A DNA stretch of 64,000 nt from Rhizobium rhododendri (lineage in GTDB: Bacteria; Pseudomonadota; Alphaproteobacteria; Rhizobiales; Rhizobiaceae), in the NCBI RefSeq assembly GCF_007000325.2, contig NZ_CP117267.1, positions 2,542,001 through 2,606,000 on the forward strand. Reading direction: 5' to 3'. A program made the translations under genes and the position numbers. Shown here in pieces: positions 44,034-53,642 of this stretch. Below the pieces are notes generated by a model. It did not search any database, was not told the DNA's origin, and saw only the letters and a list, made by a program, of their open reading frames with translations. The number at the start of each line of letters is the position of its first letter. Within the stretch, counting starts at the first letter, position 1.

Positions 44034-45530
44034 ATGTCCGACAACAAGACCGAAACTGCCCTGTCCTCCGATGCGACCGAAGTGCGCGCCCAGAAGCTGA
44101 AGCTGCTGCGCGAACAGGTGGGCGATGTCTATCCGGCGCATTTCCACCGGACCATGACGAACACCGAGCTGGCGGAGAAGTACAAGGACCTGGAGATCGA
44201 CGTCGAAACGACCGACACGGTCACGGTCGCCGGTCGCGTCTACTCCTCGCGCAATTCCGGCATGTTCATGGACATCCATGACGCCGGCGGCAAGATCCAG
44301 ATTTTCAGCCACAAGGACACCACGCCGGAAGAAGCCCGCGCCCTGCTGCCGATGATCGATATCGGCGACATCATCGGCGTGACCGGCGTCGTGCGTCGTA
44401 CCAAGCGCGGCGAGCTGACGATCTCGGCCCGCGAGATCACCATGCTAACCAAGTCGTTGCTGCCGATGCCGGAAAAGTGGCATGGCCTGTCCGACATCGA
44501 GACCCGCTACCGCAAGCGTCACCTCGATATCATGACTAACGAGGACAGCAAGCTGCGCTTCCAGCAGCGCTCGAAGATTGTCTCCGGCATCCGCCGTTTC
44601 ATGGAAAATGACGGCTTCATGGAAGTCGAGACGCCGATGCTGCATTCGGTCTATGGCGGCGCCACGGCCGAGCCCTTCAAGACCCACCACAACACACTGA
44701 AGCTCGACATGTACCTGCGCATCGCGCCGGAACTGTTCCTGAAGCGCACGCTGGTTTCAGGCCTGACCGACAAGGTCTTCGAGATCAACCGCAACTTCCG
44801 CAACGAAGGCGTCTCCACCCGGCACAATCCGGAATTCACGATGATGGAGTGCTATTGGGCCTATGCCGACTACGAGGACATCATGGACCTCGTCGAGCGG
44901 CTGTTCGAGACACTCGCCCTGTCCATCCACGGGACGACCGAGTTTGCCTTCGGCGACAAGCAGATCTCCTTCAAGGGCCCGTTCAAGCGCGTGCCCATGC
45001 CGGACGCCGTCAAGGAGGCCACTGGCATCGACTTCCTCGCCATGAAGACCGACGAGGAAGCCCGCAGCGCCGCCAAGGTTGCCGGCTTCGCCGTCGAGAA
45101 GGACTGGACCTGGGGCGAGTGCCTGGCTTTCATCTTCGAGGAGAAGGTCGAGGGCACACTGATCCAGCCAAGCCACGTCACCCATTTCCCGAAGGACATC
45201 TCGCCCTTCGCCAAGGAAGTGCCGGGCGAGCCGCGCCTTGTCGAGCGTTTCGAGACCTATTGCAACGCCTGGGAACTGGGCAACGCCTTCTCGGAACTGA
45301 ACGATCCGGAAGAGCAGCGCAAGCGCATGGTCGAGCAGCTCGAGCAGGCCCATGCCCGCGGCGAAAAGGACAAACAACTGGACGACGAGTTCCTGGACGC
45401 AATCGACCAGGGCATGCCTCCGGCCGGTGGCCTCGGCATCGGCGTCGACCGCCTGATCATGCTTTTGACCAACGCCCCGTCGATCCGCGACATCATCCTC
45501 TTCCCGGCTCGCCGCGCCAAGGCTGACTAG
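44034..45530 (+). CDS. lysS: Lysine--tRNA ligase, class II
   Basis: 498 residues. N-terminal OB-fold anticodon domain (about 60-160), then the class II core with motif 2 FRNEGVSTRHNPEFTMME and motif 3 GGLGIGVDRLIMLL. AGGAAATAGAAC precedes the start. Many alphaproteobacteria use the class I enzyme, so class II is worth noting. It follows gltX in the same direction, with the palindromic element ending 42 bases before the start. Confidence 0.96.
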   Translation: MSDNKTETALSSDATEVRAQKLKLLREQVGDVYPAHFHRTMTNTELAEKYKDLEIDVETTDTVTVAGRVYSSRNSGMFMDIHDAGGKIQIFSHKDTTPEEARALLPMIDIGDIIGVTGVVRRTKRGELTISAREITMLTKSLLPMPEKWHGLSDIETRYRKRHLDIMTNEDSKLRFQQRSKIVSGIRRFMENDGFMEVETPMLHSVYGGATAEPFKTHHNTLKLDMYLRIAPELFLKRTLVSGLTDKVFEINRNFRNEGVSTRHNPEFTMMECYWAYADYEDIMDLVERLFETLALSIHGTTEFAFGDKQISFKGPFKRVPMPDAVKEATGIDFLAMKTDEEARSAAKVAGFAVEKDWTWGECLAFIFEEKVEGTLIQPSHVTHFPKDISPFAKEVPGEPRLVERFETYCNAWELGNAFSELNDPEEQRKRMVEQLEQAHARGEKDKQLDDEFLDAIDQGMPPAGGLGIGVDRLIMLLTNAPSIRDIILFPARRAKAD

Positions 45531-45547
45531 ATAACGCATATGTCGAA

Positions 45548-45572
45548 GCGCAGGGGGGGGCGACCCCTGCGC
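45548..45572. terminator. Hairpin between lysS and converging gene
   Basis: GCGCAGGGG and CCCCTGCGC form a perfect 9-bp stem with a 7-base loop between convergent stops. Confidence 0.6.
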
Positions 45573-45579
45573 CAACAGT

Positions 45580-46662
45580 CTATCGGCTTGTGCCTGTCAC
45601 CTGCGGATCGGCCGGCAGGGTGGCCGCAACGGCTTCGCTCGTTGCGGGCAAGGCAGCGTTTACCTGCAGCGACGTGGGTATGATCTTCGGCTCGACCTTC
45701 ACACCTATGAAACTGCCGGTACTGCCATGCTCCGGCTTGACGTCGGCTGCTGCAGGCGGATGCTCGGCTGGCGGTGCAACAGCCTCCGGTGATTTTTTCT
45801 CGCTGCTCTCGCTCTTCGCAGCGCCCTCGGCTGTCGGCGGGGTCTTCGGATGCTTGCCGCCTTCTGGCACCTTGGCAGCTCCCGTGGTGACCGGGTCGGT
45901 ACAGTCGCTGTGGTCTTTCAGGGAGGCCATCACGCCGTCGATATCCGTGCTCGTCATATCGACCCGGTCTCCGAAGAACAGGCCTTCGTCGCTGGCACCG
46001 CCATTGTAGTAGCGCGCTGTTATCGGCACCTCGACCGAGCCATCGGCAATCTTCTCAGGGTGGGGAATATAGACCACCGTGGCGCCAAGGGCGCGGCCGT
46101 GAATGTCGGACTGCAGTGTCGGTCCCTTCTTGTCGAGCACCACGACCTGAACCAGGTCCGGCTTCTGCGCATCATAGACGGCCTTTGCCACGCGCAATGC
46201 TGTCTTGACGCGCGTCAGACCGTCAGTCGCATCGGAGGTGATGTACTTGCGCAGCCAGACACGGTGATTCTTGCGGATCGTCACGAGATTGAGGTCGGTG
46301 CACTGCATGCCGTTGACGGATGTAGCGGAGGGGCCAAGCAGTCTGTCGCGACCGATATAGAGTGCGAATGCGCCGGAGGAGCCCATCAACAAGGCCACTC
46401 CGCCGACAATCATAACCAGCTTCCGGGGTCGCCGGAAAATGCGCAGTAAGGCCTTCAAGCCAACTGCTCCACCATAAAGCACTCCAACACCGCGATAGAC
46501 ACTCGCAAAGCTAGAGATATGACGTTTCAGAATACTTAAGGAGAGCGTAAAACGCCCCTCCATACAGCCACATTTCGATAAAACAGTCGCCGGAATTTCA
46601 GAAACGAAACCAATAGCTTCAAGTTTGTGCCGGATAGACGCATCCACCTGAGGCTGCTTCAT
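45580..46662 (-). CDS. Unknown membrane-anchored protein with Pro/Ala-rich tail
   Basis: Up to 360 residues; the start is unresolved because no ribosome site stands before any of the first ATGs (46662 is the longest). One membrane helix (KLVMIVGGVALLMGSSGAFALYI, shown in part as VMIVGGVALLMG) is followed by a globular region of about 130 residues with a cysteine pair (MQCTDL and HSDCTD) and conserved-looking GDRVDMTSTDIDGVMASL, then a 110-residue low-complexity tail rich in P, A, E, K and S. Predicted topology puts the globular part and tail outside the inner membrane. No family recognised. Confidence 0.7.
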   Translation of the reverse strand: MKQPQVDASIRHKLEAIGFVSEIPATVLSKCGCMEGRFTLSLSILKRHISSFASVYRGVGVLYGGAVGLKALLRIFRRPRKLVMIVGGVALLMGSSGAFALYIGRDRLLGPSATSVNGMQCTDLNLVTIRKNHRVWLRKYITSDATDGLTRVKTALRVAKAVYDAQKPDLVQVVVLDKKGPTLQSDIHGRALGATVVYIPHPEKIADGSVEVPITARYYNGGASDEGLFFGDRVDMTSTDIDGVMASLKDHSDCTDPVTTGAAKVPEGGKHPKTPPTAEGAAKSESSEKKSPEAVAPPAEHPPAAADVKPEHGSTGSFIGVKVEPKIIPTSLQVNAALPATSEAVAATLPADPQVTGTSR

Positions 46663-46920
46663 TTCGAGGCGATTTACAACCTTATGATGCGTCGATGGCT
46701 TGCTTGCATTCGTTGATAGGTGACGCTGCGCCCTCCATCGCTCGTTGTACCGCGATCAGGCCGACCGACATCATCATACCGGCGCTGTTCTCAACCGCGC
46801 ACGGTCCCGGCGGATAACGCGGTGCTGGTCACCTTGCTGTCGAATGTGGCATCCTAATATCTTGACCCCAGGCGACGGCCAGATCGCCGACGGCGGCAAC
46901 CAATGAAAAGGGAGAACGTC

Positions 46921-48348
46921 ATGGACACTGCAATGCTGATCGGGTCACGCTTCGAGGCCGGCACGGAAAATGAAGAACACGTTCTCAACCCGAAGACCGG
47001 CGAGACCGTGCTCGACCTCCCCGAAGCCTCGCTCAGTCAGGTCGACAAAGCCGTGGATGCTGCAGAAGCCGCCTTCAGGACATGGTCGCAGACCACGCCG
47101 GCCCAGCGTTCGGCTTACCTGCTGCGGATCGCCGACGCGATAGAGCGGGATGCCGAGGGCTTTGCAGCGCTCGAAGCGCTGAATTGCGGCAAACCGATCA
47201 ACGCAGTCCTCAATGACGAGATACCGGCGATCGTCGATTGCTACCGCTTCTTTGCCGGTGCCGTGCGCAACCTGCACGGACCTGTGGCGGGTGAATATCT
47301 GCCCGGGCACACCTCGATGATCCGCCGCGACCCTGTCGGCATCGTCGGCTCCATCGCGCCCTGGAACTATCCCCTGATGATGATGGCATGGAAGCTTGCA
47401 CCGGCGCTGGCCGGCGGCAACACGGTTGTGTTCAAGCCATCTGAACAGACACCGTTGTCCGCCCTGAAGATGGCGAAGCTGTTCGCCGAGATTTTGCCCG
47501 AGGGCGTGGTCAACGTCATCCTTGGACGCGGGGAGACGGTCGGCAGCGCGCTGATCAACCATCCGAAGATCGGCATGGTGTCGATCACCGGCGATATTGG
47601 CACCGGCAAGAAGGTTTTGGAGGCAGCTGCCAAGACGGTCAAGCGGACCCACCTCGAACTCGGCGGCAAGGCGCCAGTCATCATCTTCGACGATGCCGAT
47701 ATCGATGCAGTGGTGTCGGGCATTCGTACCTTCGGCTACTACAACGCCGGCCAAGACTGCACTGCGGCCTGCCGCATCTATGCCGACGCGAAAATATACG
47801 ACAGGTTCGTCGCCGACCTGACCTCCGCCGTGTCATCCATCAAATTCAATCTTGCCGACGACACCGAGAACGAGATCGGACCTCTGATTTCGAAACGCCA
47901 GCGCGACAGGGTGGAAAGCTTCGTCGACCGTGCAGCGGAGCACAAGCACATGGAGATCACCACCGGGGGCAAGGTATCTGGCGATAGGGGCTTCTTCTAC
48001 ACGCCAACCGTCATCGCCGGCGCGACCCAGGCAGACGAGATCGTCCGCCGCGAGGTATTCGGGCCTGTTGTCTCCGTCACCCGCTTCACCGACGTCGACG
48101 ACGCCGTCGCCTGGGCTAACGACAGCGACTATGGCCTTGCCTCATCCGTCTGGACAAAGGATATCGGTCGCGGGATGCAGACGGCGGCACGGCTGCAATA
48201 CGGCTGCACCTGGATCAACACCCACTTCATGCTGACAAACGAGATGCCGCATGGCGGGATGAAGCAATCGGGCTATGGCAAGGACATGTCGATCTACGCG
48301 CTGGAAGACTACACCACGGTCCGCCACGTGATGATAAACCACGGATGA
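46921..48348 (+). CDS. Aldehyde dehydrogenase, gamma-aminobutyraldehyde type
   Basis: NAD-dependent aldehyde dehydrogenase of 475 residues, closest in motifs to aminobutyraldehyde/betaine aldehyde dehydrogenases. Nucleophile Cys280 in [14 protein letters not shown], general-base glutamate in HLELGGKAP, cofactor site [12 protein letters not shown] and [11 protein letters not shown]. The N-terminal [18 protein letters not shown] is normal. Start at 46921 because AAGGGAG lies upstream; an ATG at 46903 is less likely. Putrescine or polyamine degradation is the likely setting, though no transaminase adjoins it. Confidence 0.92.
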   Translation: MDTAMLIGSRFEAGTENEEHVLNPKTGETVLDLPEASLSQVDKAVDAAEAAFRTWSQTTPAQRSAYLLRIADAIERDAEGFAALEALNCGKPINAVLNDEIPAIVDCYRFFAGAVRNLHGPVAGEYLPGHTSMIRRDPVGIVGSIAPWNYPLMMMAWKLAPALAGGNTVVFKPSEQTPLSALKMAKLFAEILPEGVVNVILGRGETVGSALINHPKIGMVSITGDIGTGKKVLEAAAKTVKRTHLELGGKAPVIIFDDADIDAVVSGIRTFGYYNAGQDCTAACRIYADAKIYDRFVADLTSAVSSIKFNLADDTENEIGPLISKRQRDRVESFVDRAAEHKHMEITTGGKVSGDRGFFYTPTVIAGATQADEIVRREVFGPVVSVTRFTDVDDAVAWANDSDYGLASSVWTKDIGRGMQTAARLQYGCTWINTHFMLTNEMPHGGMKQSGYGKDMSIYALEDYTTVRHVMINHG

Positions 48349-48404
48349 AGCGGCGATCTCGGCGCACTCCACGTCGGGTGCGCCGGTTGAATTCAGAGAC
48401 AGTT

Positions 48405-48429
48405 GGAACTTTTCTTTCGCTGGCGCGTA
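48405..48429 (+). promoter_or_regulatory. Possible EcfG general-stress promoter
   Basis: GGAAC (48405-48409), 16 bases, then CGTA (48426-48429), close to the alphaproteobacterial EcfG consensus GGAAC-N16/17-CGTT, 34 bases before the DUF1328 gene. Confidence 0.4.
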
Positions 48430-48462
48430 TCCCTGCGACAATTGGCGCAGAGGAAATTTTTC

Positions 48463-48636
48463 ATGCTGAAATGGGCTCTTATATTCTTCGTTGTTTCGGT
48501 GATTGCCGGCTTCTTCGGTTTTTCAGGCGTATCCGCCGCGACGGCAACCATCGCACGCGTGCTGTTCGGCATCGCCCTGATCGTGTTCCTGATCTTTGTC
48601 GTTCTGGCCATCATGGCCGGCAACGCAATAGTCTAA
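48463..48636 (+). CDS. DUF1328 (YtjA-type) small membrane protein
   Basis: A 57-residue peptide beginning [20 protein letters not shown] with two membrane helices separated by [14 protein letters not shown], the standard DUF1328 layout. AGAGGAA precedes the ATG at 48463; the frame extends 20 codons upstream without support. Function unknown; homologues are commonly stress-induced, in keeping with the EcfG-like promoter upstream. Confidence 0.9.
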   Translation: MLKWALIFFVVSVIAGFFGFSGVSAATATIARVLFGIALIVFLIFVVLAIMAGNAIV

Positions 48637-48647
48637 CGACCTGACTT

Positions 48648-48678
48648 TGCTCCGCCCCCCGGTTGGTCGGGCGGAGCA
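48648..48678. terminator. Hairpin between DUF1328 and kinase genes
   Basis: TGCTCCGCCC and GGGCGGAGCA form a perfect 10-bp stem with an 11-base loop between convergent stops. Confidence 0.6.
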
Positions 48679-48686
48679 TCTGACCT

Positions 48687-49868
48687 TCAAGGCAGGCAAG
48701 CGTCGAAGGTCAGCGTGAACCGCGTTTCTTCCGCGGAAGAGGCAACTGTCAACTCACCGCAATGAGCGCGCGCTATCTCGGATGCAATATAGAGCCCGAG
48801 ACCAAGCCCCTGGTGGCTGGAATTTGCCGAAGCCCGCACAAAGGGCTTAAACAAGTGCTCGGCGATTTCGCCCGGTATGGGATCTCCGGGGTTTGCGACG
48901 GTGAGCTCGAACCGGCCATTCTCGACACGGGCGCCCACGTAAATTTCCCCATCCTCCGACCCGTGCGTCAACGCATTCGCAAGCAGGTTCGACAACAGCT
49001 GGCCTATGCGCGCCGGATCGCAGCGTACGCTGACGGCGCTTATGTCCGCCCGGATAATCCGGTCGGGATGGGTGGACGCTAGCTCGCTTATGACCTGCTC
49101 GATCATCGGCCGCACTGGCACCACCTGCATGTTTTCCACCAGCAGACCGCTGCCGAGACGTCCGCGTGCAAAGTCCAGTACGTCGTCGATCAGTCCGGAC
49201 ATGCGGCTGACACTCGCCTGCATCAGCTTCAGGATCGAACGCGACTTGTCATCGAGAGGCGAGCGCTGCAGGATTTTCGCACCGGCTTCGATTGAGGCCA
49301 GCGGGTTACGAAGATCGTGCCCGAGGACAGCGATGAATTCCTCTCGAAGTGCCGTATTTTCCTGCTCTGTCCGCAGCCTGTCCTCGCTGTCGAGAACGCG
49401 CTGGTTGGCATCGAGATGCAGCGCGATCAGGTCGGCGAACAGCCGGAACATGCTGATCGTCGATTGCGTGCTCAGTGTTCTCGGCACCCGGTCGATAGCG
49501 CAGAGCGTCCCAAAAAACGTGCCGTCGGGCAGGATGATCGGCATCGAGATATAGCTCTGCAGCCCGTACATCTGCGGCGTATGATGCATGGAAAACACCG
49601 GGTCTCTGGCAACGTCGTCGATAACTACCGGCTGGCGGTTCTCACGGATGTCGTGGCAGATCGTTGTCTCGACCTTCAATTCGCCGCCCGGCTCCAGGCC
49701 AAAGGCAATGTCGTCCCGCACGCCGCAGGCAATCCAGCGATCTTCTGTGACCCTGGCGACTGCCGCAAATCCCATGCCGGTGGTCTTGCAGACAACTTCG
49801 AGAATGGTGGGAACGGCATCGATCCGCGAGATGGCCCGGACTGAGGAGGTCGATAGCTCGTCTGACAT
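48687..49868 (-). CDS. GAF-domain sensor histidine kinase
   Basis: Soluble kinase of 393 residues. GAF domain (about 10-160, with MPIILPDGTFFGTLCAIDR), HisKA with phosphoacceptor His in VLGHDLRNPLASIEAG, and HATPase_c with N box LSNLLANALTHG, then GLGLGLYIASEIARAH. ATG at 49868 is taken, though a GTG six codons earlier is possible. No cognate response regulator adjoins it, so it is an orphan kinase. Confidence 0.92.
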   Translation of the reverse strand: MSDELSTSSVRAISRIDAVPTILEVVCKTTGMGFAAVARVTEDRWIACGVRDDIAFGLEPGGELKVETTICHDIRENRQPVVIDDVARDPVFSMHHTPQMYGLQSYISMPIILPDGTFFGTLCAIDRVPRTLSTQSTISMFRLFADLIALHLDANQRVLDSEDRLRTEQENTALREEFIAVLGHDLRNPLASIEAGAKILQRSPLDDKSRSILKLMQASVSRMSGLIDDVLDFARGRLGSGLLVENMQVVPVRPMIEQVISELASTHPDRIIRADISAVSVRCDPARIGQLLSNLLANALTHGSEDGEIYVGARVENGRFELTVANPGDPIPGEIAEHLFKPFVRASANSSHQGLGLGLYIASEIARAHCGELTVASSAEETRFTLTFDACLP

Positions 49869-50047
49869 TCCACGCTCACTCGCCACGCTTGAACAAGGCG
49901 CCTCCCGTTACGCTGCGGGAAGACAAACCAAATTTGACCTACACAGAACATTGGCCCTTGGATAGTAGTCAAGCCCGACAAATTGTTTGCCGGTACAGGG
50001 TCAAGCAAGTCTAGCGCTGCATTGCTGAAGTCGCTGCCCAAACAAGC

Positions 50048-50728
50048 CTAGATGAGGCTGGCACCGACATTGATCGCCAGTGCCAATATCGTGGTATTGA
50101 ACAGGAACGACAATACGGAATGCAGCAGCGCAGTCTTGCGCATGGATGTCGTGGCAATAGCGACATCGGCAGTCTGCGATGCAACGCCGATCGTGAAGGT
50201 GAAATACAGGAAATCCCAATAATTGGGTTCCTTGATATCGTCGGGAAAGCGGATCGGCGGCTTGCCGCTGCTGTCTGCATAGAAACGGTGGGCATAGTGG
50301 GTGGTGAACAGCGTGTGCAGGAAGACCCACGAGATCAGGATCGTCAGAAACGCCGTCCCGGCATTCTCCAGGGCCTGCGCAGGAGAAGCATTCTTGACGC
50401 CGCTGAGTTCGATGCCGATACCCCCGATGCTCGCCACTGCGGCGGCTATCGACAGGCAAAGCACCAGAACGTCGGAAAAGTCGCAGTCGGCCGATCGCTG
50501 CCGGATGCGGCTGACGTTGGAGCGCAGCATGCAATACCAGGTGAAGGCGATGTAGACGACCGCGCCCCAGTTCCAGCTTGCCAGAAAGTTGCTGGCATTG
50601 AACTGCCGGGACGTCGTCAGCGCGAAGACGACCAGGCTGGTCAGGACAGCGAGTACGACGTTCAGATGCTTGCGCACCAGCATAACGACGGGCGATCGCG
50701 CCGCCCTTCGCTTTACACTCTGCTGCAT
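50048..50728 (-). CDS. DUF1345 membrane protein
   Basis: A 226-residue protein with about five helices; YWDFLYFTFTIGVASQTADVAI is the DUF1345 hallmark and resembles ion-channel pore segments. The start at 50728 has CGGAGCG upstream. Function unknown; transcribed alone. Confidence 0.88.
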   Translation of the reverse strand: MQQSVKRRAARSPVVMLVRKHLNVVLAVLTSLVVFALTTSRQFNASNFLASWNWGAVVYIAFTWYCMLRSNVSRIRQRSADCDFSDVLVLCLSIAAAVASIGGIGIELSGVKNASPAQALENAGTAFLTILISWVFLHTLFTTHYAHRFYADSSGKPPIRFPDDIKEPNYWDFLYFTFTIGVASQTADVAIATTSMRKTALLHSVLSFLFNTTILALAINVGASLI

Positions 50729-50865
50729 GCCGGCGCTCCGTTCCTGGTCACATCGTCCTGATATACAGTGGCGGGGCAATCTGACAAGCCATCCGGCTCA
50801 AGCCACCGCACCAGCAAACATGTGCTGTCATCAGCAACTTCAGGGTCTACATCGGCCACCTACTG

Positions 50866-51597
50866 TCAGCCGGTCCAGCCGCCGTCCACAACCAGCGCCT
50901 GGCCCGTCGTGAAGCCCGATTCATCCCCGGCGAGATATGTCACCAAGGCAGCGATCTCTTCAGGCGTGGCGATGCGCCCCATCGGTTGGCGGGCAATGAA
51001 ATCGGTCATGGCCTTGTCGTAGTCGCCGGTGGCCCGAAGGCGCTCATGAAGCGACGGGCTATCTACCGTGCCGGGGCAAATGGCGTTGGCACGAATGCCC
51101 TTGGCCACGAAATCGGCGGCAATAGACTTGGTCAGGCCGATCACGGCAGCTTTGGAGGCACAGTAGGCAAAGCGGTTCGGCACGCCCTTAACGCTTGAGG
51201 CGACCGATGCCATGTTGACGATGACACCCTTGCCCTTCTCCAGCATGCCCGGCAAGAATGTACGGCATGTTGTGTACATGGCCTTGGCATTGAGGTTGAA
51301 GGAGAAGTCCCAGTCTTTCTCCTCGCAGTCGAGGATGCTGCCCGCGTGGACGAAGCCGGCACAATTGAACAGCACGTCGATGGCGCCGATCTCGCTGGCA
51401 AATTCCTTGACGCGATCGCTGTCGAGCACATTGAGGACGTGGGTTTCGGCTTCCTCGAGGCTCGCCAGAGCCGCCTCGTTGATATCGGTCGCAATGACCC
51501 GGGCGCCAAGCCCGAGGAAGCGTTCGGCCGACGCGCGGCCGATGCCCTGCGCCGCCGCTGTGATCACGACGGTCTTGCCTTCCAGTCCGTGTCCCAT
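50866..51597 (-). CDS. SDR oxidoreductase, 2-keto-3-deoxy-L-fuconate dehydrogenase-like
   Basis: Short-chain dehydrogenase of 243 residues. Cofactor loop TAAAQGIGRASA, NCAGFVHAG, catalytic Ser in NMASVASSVKG and YxxxK in FAYCASKAA. PGTVDSPSLHERLRATGD and the C-terminus FTTGQALVVDGGWTG are close to L-2-keto-3-deoxyfuconate dehydrogenases and to the DHRS6 group. Neighbours (IclR regulator, lactonase) fit oxidative breakdown of a deoxy-sugar. Divergent from iclR across 285 bases. Confidence 0.9.
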   Translation of the reverse strand: MGHGLEGKTVVITAAAQGIGRASAERFLGLGARVIATDINEAALASLEEAETHVLNVLDSDRVKEFASEIGAIDVLFNCAGFVHAGSILDCEEKDWDFSFNLNAKAMYTTCRTFLPGMLEKGKGVIVNMASVASSVKGVPNRFAYCASKAAVIGLTKSIAADFVAKGIRANAICPGTVDSPSLHERLRATGDYDKAMTDFIARQPMGRIATPEEIAALVTYLAGDESGFTTGQALVVDGGWTG

Positions 51598-51836
51598 ATC
51601 GAATTTCCCTGTCCTAAGATCTGCCGGAACGCCTTAGCATCAAGCCGGGATCGTTTACACAATGAACGACTTGAGCCAGCCAGTTCGAACTCTATGCCCG
51701 CTGACGCGACAGCGTCCAGAGACATTCGCACGCCCGCTCAACAGCGATAATATCCACATATGCATGTTTGATTTATCTGTAAACGCCACATTGTCCAGCG
51801 TCAAGGTAGCAGCCCATCGCTTGCAAACGCCATCCA

Positions 51837-51848
51837 TTCATATATGAA
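51837..51848. promoter_or_regulatory. TTCATATATGAA palindrome before iclR-type gene
   Basis: Perfect 12-bp palindrome 34 bases upstream of the regulator start; TATATGAA recurs at 52679-52686 upstream of the lactonase gene. Candidate IclR-family site. Confidence 0.4.
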
Positions 51849-51882
51849 AGTTTTCAGTCAAAATTGCAGTGACAGGGATGAG

Positions 51883-52671
51883 ATGGCCAGCGCTGACGAG
51901 GAAGGTGACCGGTACAGAGCCCCGGCACTCGACAAGGGTCTCGATATTCTGGAGCTTCTGGCACGCATCGACGGCGGCCTGACACAGGCGGAGATCGCCA
52001 AGCATCTCGGCAAGAGCCCCAACGAATTCTACCGCATGCTTGATCGACTGGTGCGGCGCGGCTATGTCCAGCGACAGGAAGGCGACCGCTTTTTACTGAC
52101 GCTGAAGCTGTTCGGGCTGGCACATTTTCATGCCCCCGTGCGCCGGCTTGTGTCGTTCTCGACGCCGCTGATGCGCGAATTTGCCAACCGCGCCGAACAG
52201 GCCTGCCACCTGGCGGTCTTTGATCGCGGTTCCGTCGCCATTATCGCCCAGCAGGATTCGCCGACCTATTGGGGGATCTCGATCCGGGTCGGCGCCCAGA
52301 TCAGCTTGTTCAACACCGGCTCCGGCCATGTGCTGCTCGCTTTCCGCGACGAAAAGCAGCGACAGATGATGATCGACGAGCAGCAGCGCCGCGACGATGA
52401 TGTCGCCATGCCCGGCGATCTCATCGGGCGGCTGCAGGTCATCAGGGAGCGCGGCTTCGAGACCATGGACAGCCTGCAGACGACAGGCGTCCGCAACATT
52501 TCCGCGCCCATATTGGCGCGAGATGGTAACGCGCTGGCCGCTCTTACCTGTCCCTATATCCAGCCGGTCAGCGACAAGGCACCCAGCTTCGACCAGGTCA
52601 TAGCGTTTGTACGCGCAGCAGCAGCGGAGATTTCCGAGACGGTTGCCGGAATGGTGGACGAGGCAGGTTGA
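51883..52671 (+). CDS. IclR-family transcriptional regulator
   Basis: Regulator of 262 residues: winged helix (about 15-75, LDKGLDILELLARIDGGLTQ and recognition helix SPNEFYRMLDRLVRRG) and IclR effector domain (85-255). The start at 51883 has AGGGATG ahead; the ATG at 51844 lies in the palindrome region and has none. It stands between the SDR (divergent) and the lactonase (downstream) and probably controls both. Confidence 0.92.
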   Translation: MASADEEGDRYRAPALDKGLDILELLARIDGGLTQAEIAKHLGKSPNEFYRMLDRLVRRGYVQRQEGDRFLLTLKLFGLAHFHAPVRRLVSFSTPLMREFANRAEQACHLAVFDRGSVAIIAQQDSPTYWGISIRVGAQISLFNTGSGHVLLAFRDEKQRQMMIDEQQRRDDDVAMPGDLIGRLQVIRERGFETMDSLQTTGVRNISAPILARDGNALAALTCPYIQPVSDKAPSFDQVIAFVRAAAAEISETVAGMVDEAG

Positions 52672-52733
52672 TAACTCTTATATGAATACCCTATTCTTCC
52701 GTGAAAAGCCTGACGGCACATCCGGAGGAAACC

Positions 52734-53570
52734 ATGCTGTTCGATAGCCATCTTCATATCGTCGACCGGACAAGGCTGAACTACCCCTGGCTCGCCGGCT
52801 CAGGCGCGCTCAACCGTGACAGTCTCTACGACGATTATGCCCTCGAAGCAAAACGGTGCGGCATCACCGGCGTCCTGCACATGGAGGTCGACGTCGATCC
52901 ATCCGACATTGAGCCGGAAACAGAGTATGTGCGCGAGCTCGGCGCTCGGTCGGACAGTCTCATCCGCGGCGCGATTGCAGCTTGTCGCCCGGAGGACACC
53001 GACTTTCCGGGGTACCTCGAGCGTGTGCTAGCCGATCCTTTCGTCAAAGGCCTGCGTCGCGTCCTGCATGTCGTTCCCGACGAGTTGTCCACGCGTCCGC
53101 TCTTTCGCGAAAACCTCAGCCTCATGGCGGAGACGAGGCTGACCTTCGACCTCTGCGTCCTGCCGCATCAGATCGAGCATGCGATAGCACTCGTCGACCT
53201 CAACACGGAAGTCCGCTTCATCCTTGATCATTGTGGGGTCCCAGCCATCAAGGATAGCATGAGCGAAGCCTGGCAAAACGGCATCCGGGAAATTGCACGC
53301 CGTCAGAATGTCAGCGTGAAGATTTCCGGCGTCGTCGCCTATGCCGATCCGCAAAGCTGGACGGTGGAGACTTTGAGGCCCTTCATCGAGCACTCGATTG
53401 CATGTTTCGGATGGGATCGTGTCATCTGGGGCAGCGACTGGCCAGTCTGCACCCTCGGCGGAGGGCTATCGACCTGGGTGGCTGCAACCCACGCCCTCAT
53501 CGCCGGCTGCAGCGAAAGCGAGCGGGCACGGCTCTATCGGCAGAATGCCCAACGGCTCTGGAACCTGTGA
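52734..53570 (+). CDS. Amidohydrolase, L-fucono-/L-rhamnono-lactonase-like
   Basis: Metal-dependent hydrolase of the amidohydrolase_2 family, 278 residues. Motifs: DSHLHIVD near the N-terminus, FILDHCGVPAIKD, VSVKISGVVAY and the end motif VIWGSDWPVCTLGG. Homologues open sugar-acid 1,5-lactones. GGAGGAAACC fixes the start at 52734. It follows iclR by 62 bases and would precede the SDR in the pathway. Confidence 0.9.
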   Translation: MLFDSHLHIVDRTRLNYPWLAGSGALNRDSLYDDYALEAKRCGITGVLHMEVDVDPSDIEPETEYVRELGARSDSLIRGAIAACRPEDTDFPGYLERVLADPFVKGLRRVLHVVPDELSTRPLFRENLSLMAETRLTFDLCVLPHQIEHAIALVDLNTEVRFILDHCGVPAIKDSMSEAWQNGIREIARRQNVSVKISGVVAYADPQSWTVETLRPFIEHSIACFGWDRVIWGSDWPVCTLGGGLSTWVAATHALIAGCSESERARLYRQNAQRLWNL

Positions 53571-53587
53571 ACCGACCGCAAAGAAAC

Positions 53588-53616
53588 AGGCCTGGCTGCG
53601 TGCTGCGACCAGGCCT
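53588..53616. terminator. Hairpin between lactonase and tal
   Basis: AGGCCTGG and CCAGGCCT form a perfect 8-bp stem, loop 13 bases, between convergent stops; no T-run on either side. Confidence 0.45.
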
Positions 53617-53642
53617 TCGAGATCATAGTTCAGTCGTGACGC

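Noticed and set aside
42375..45530. tRNA genes near the two tRNA synthetases
   Set aside because: No cloverleaf with a TTC-loop and acceptor stem was seen in the gaps.
46682..46777. 31-codon leftward frame starting with three ATGs
   Set aside because: Protein-like composition, but no ribosome site, no conservation evidence, and too short to support.
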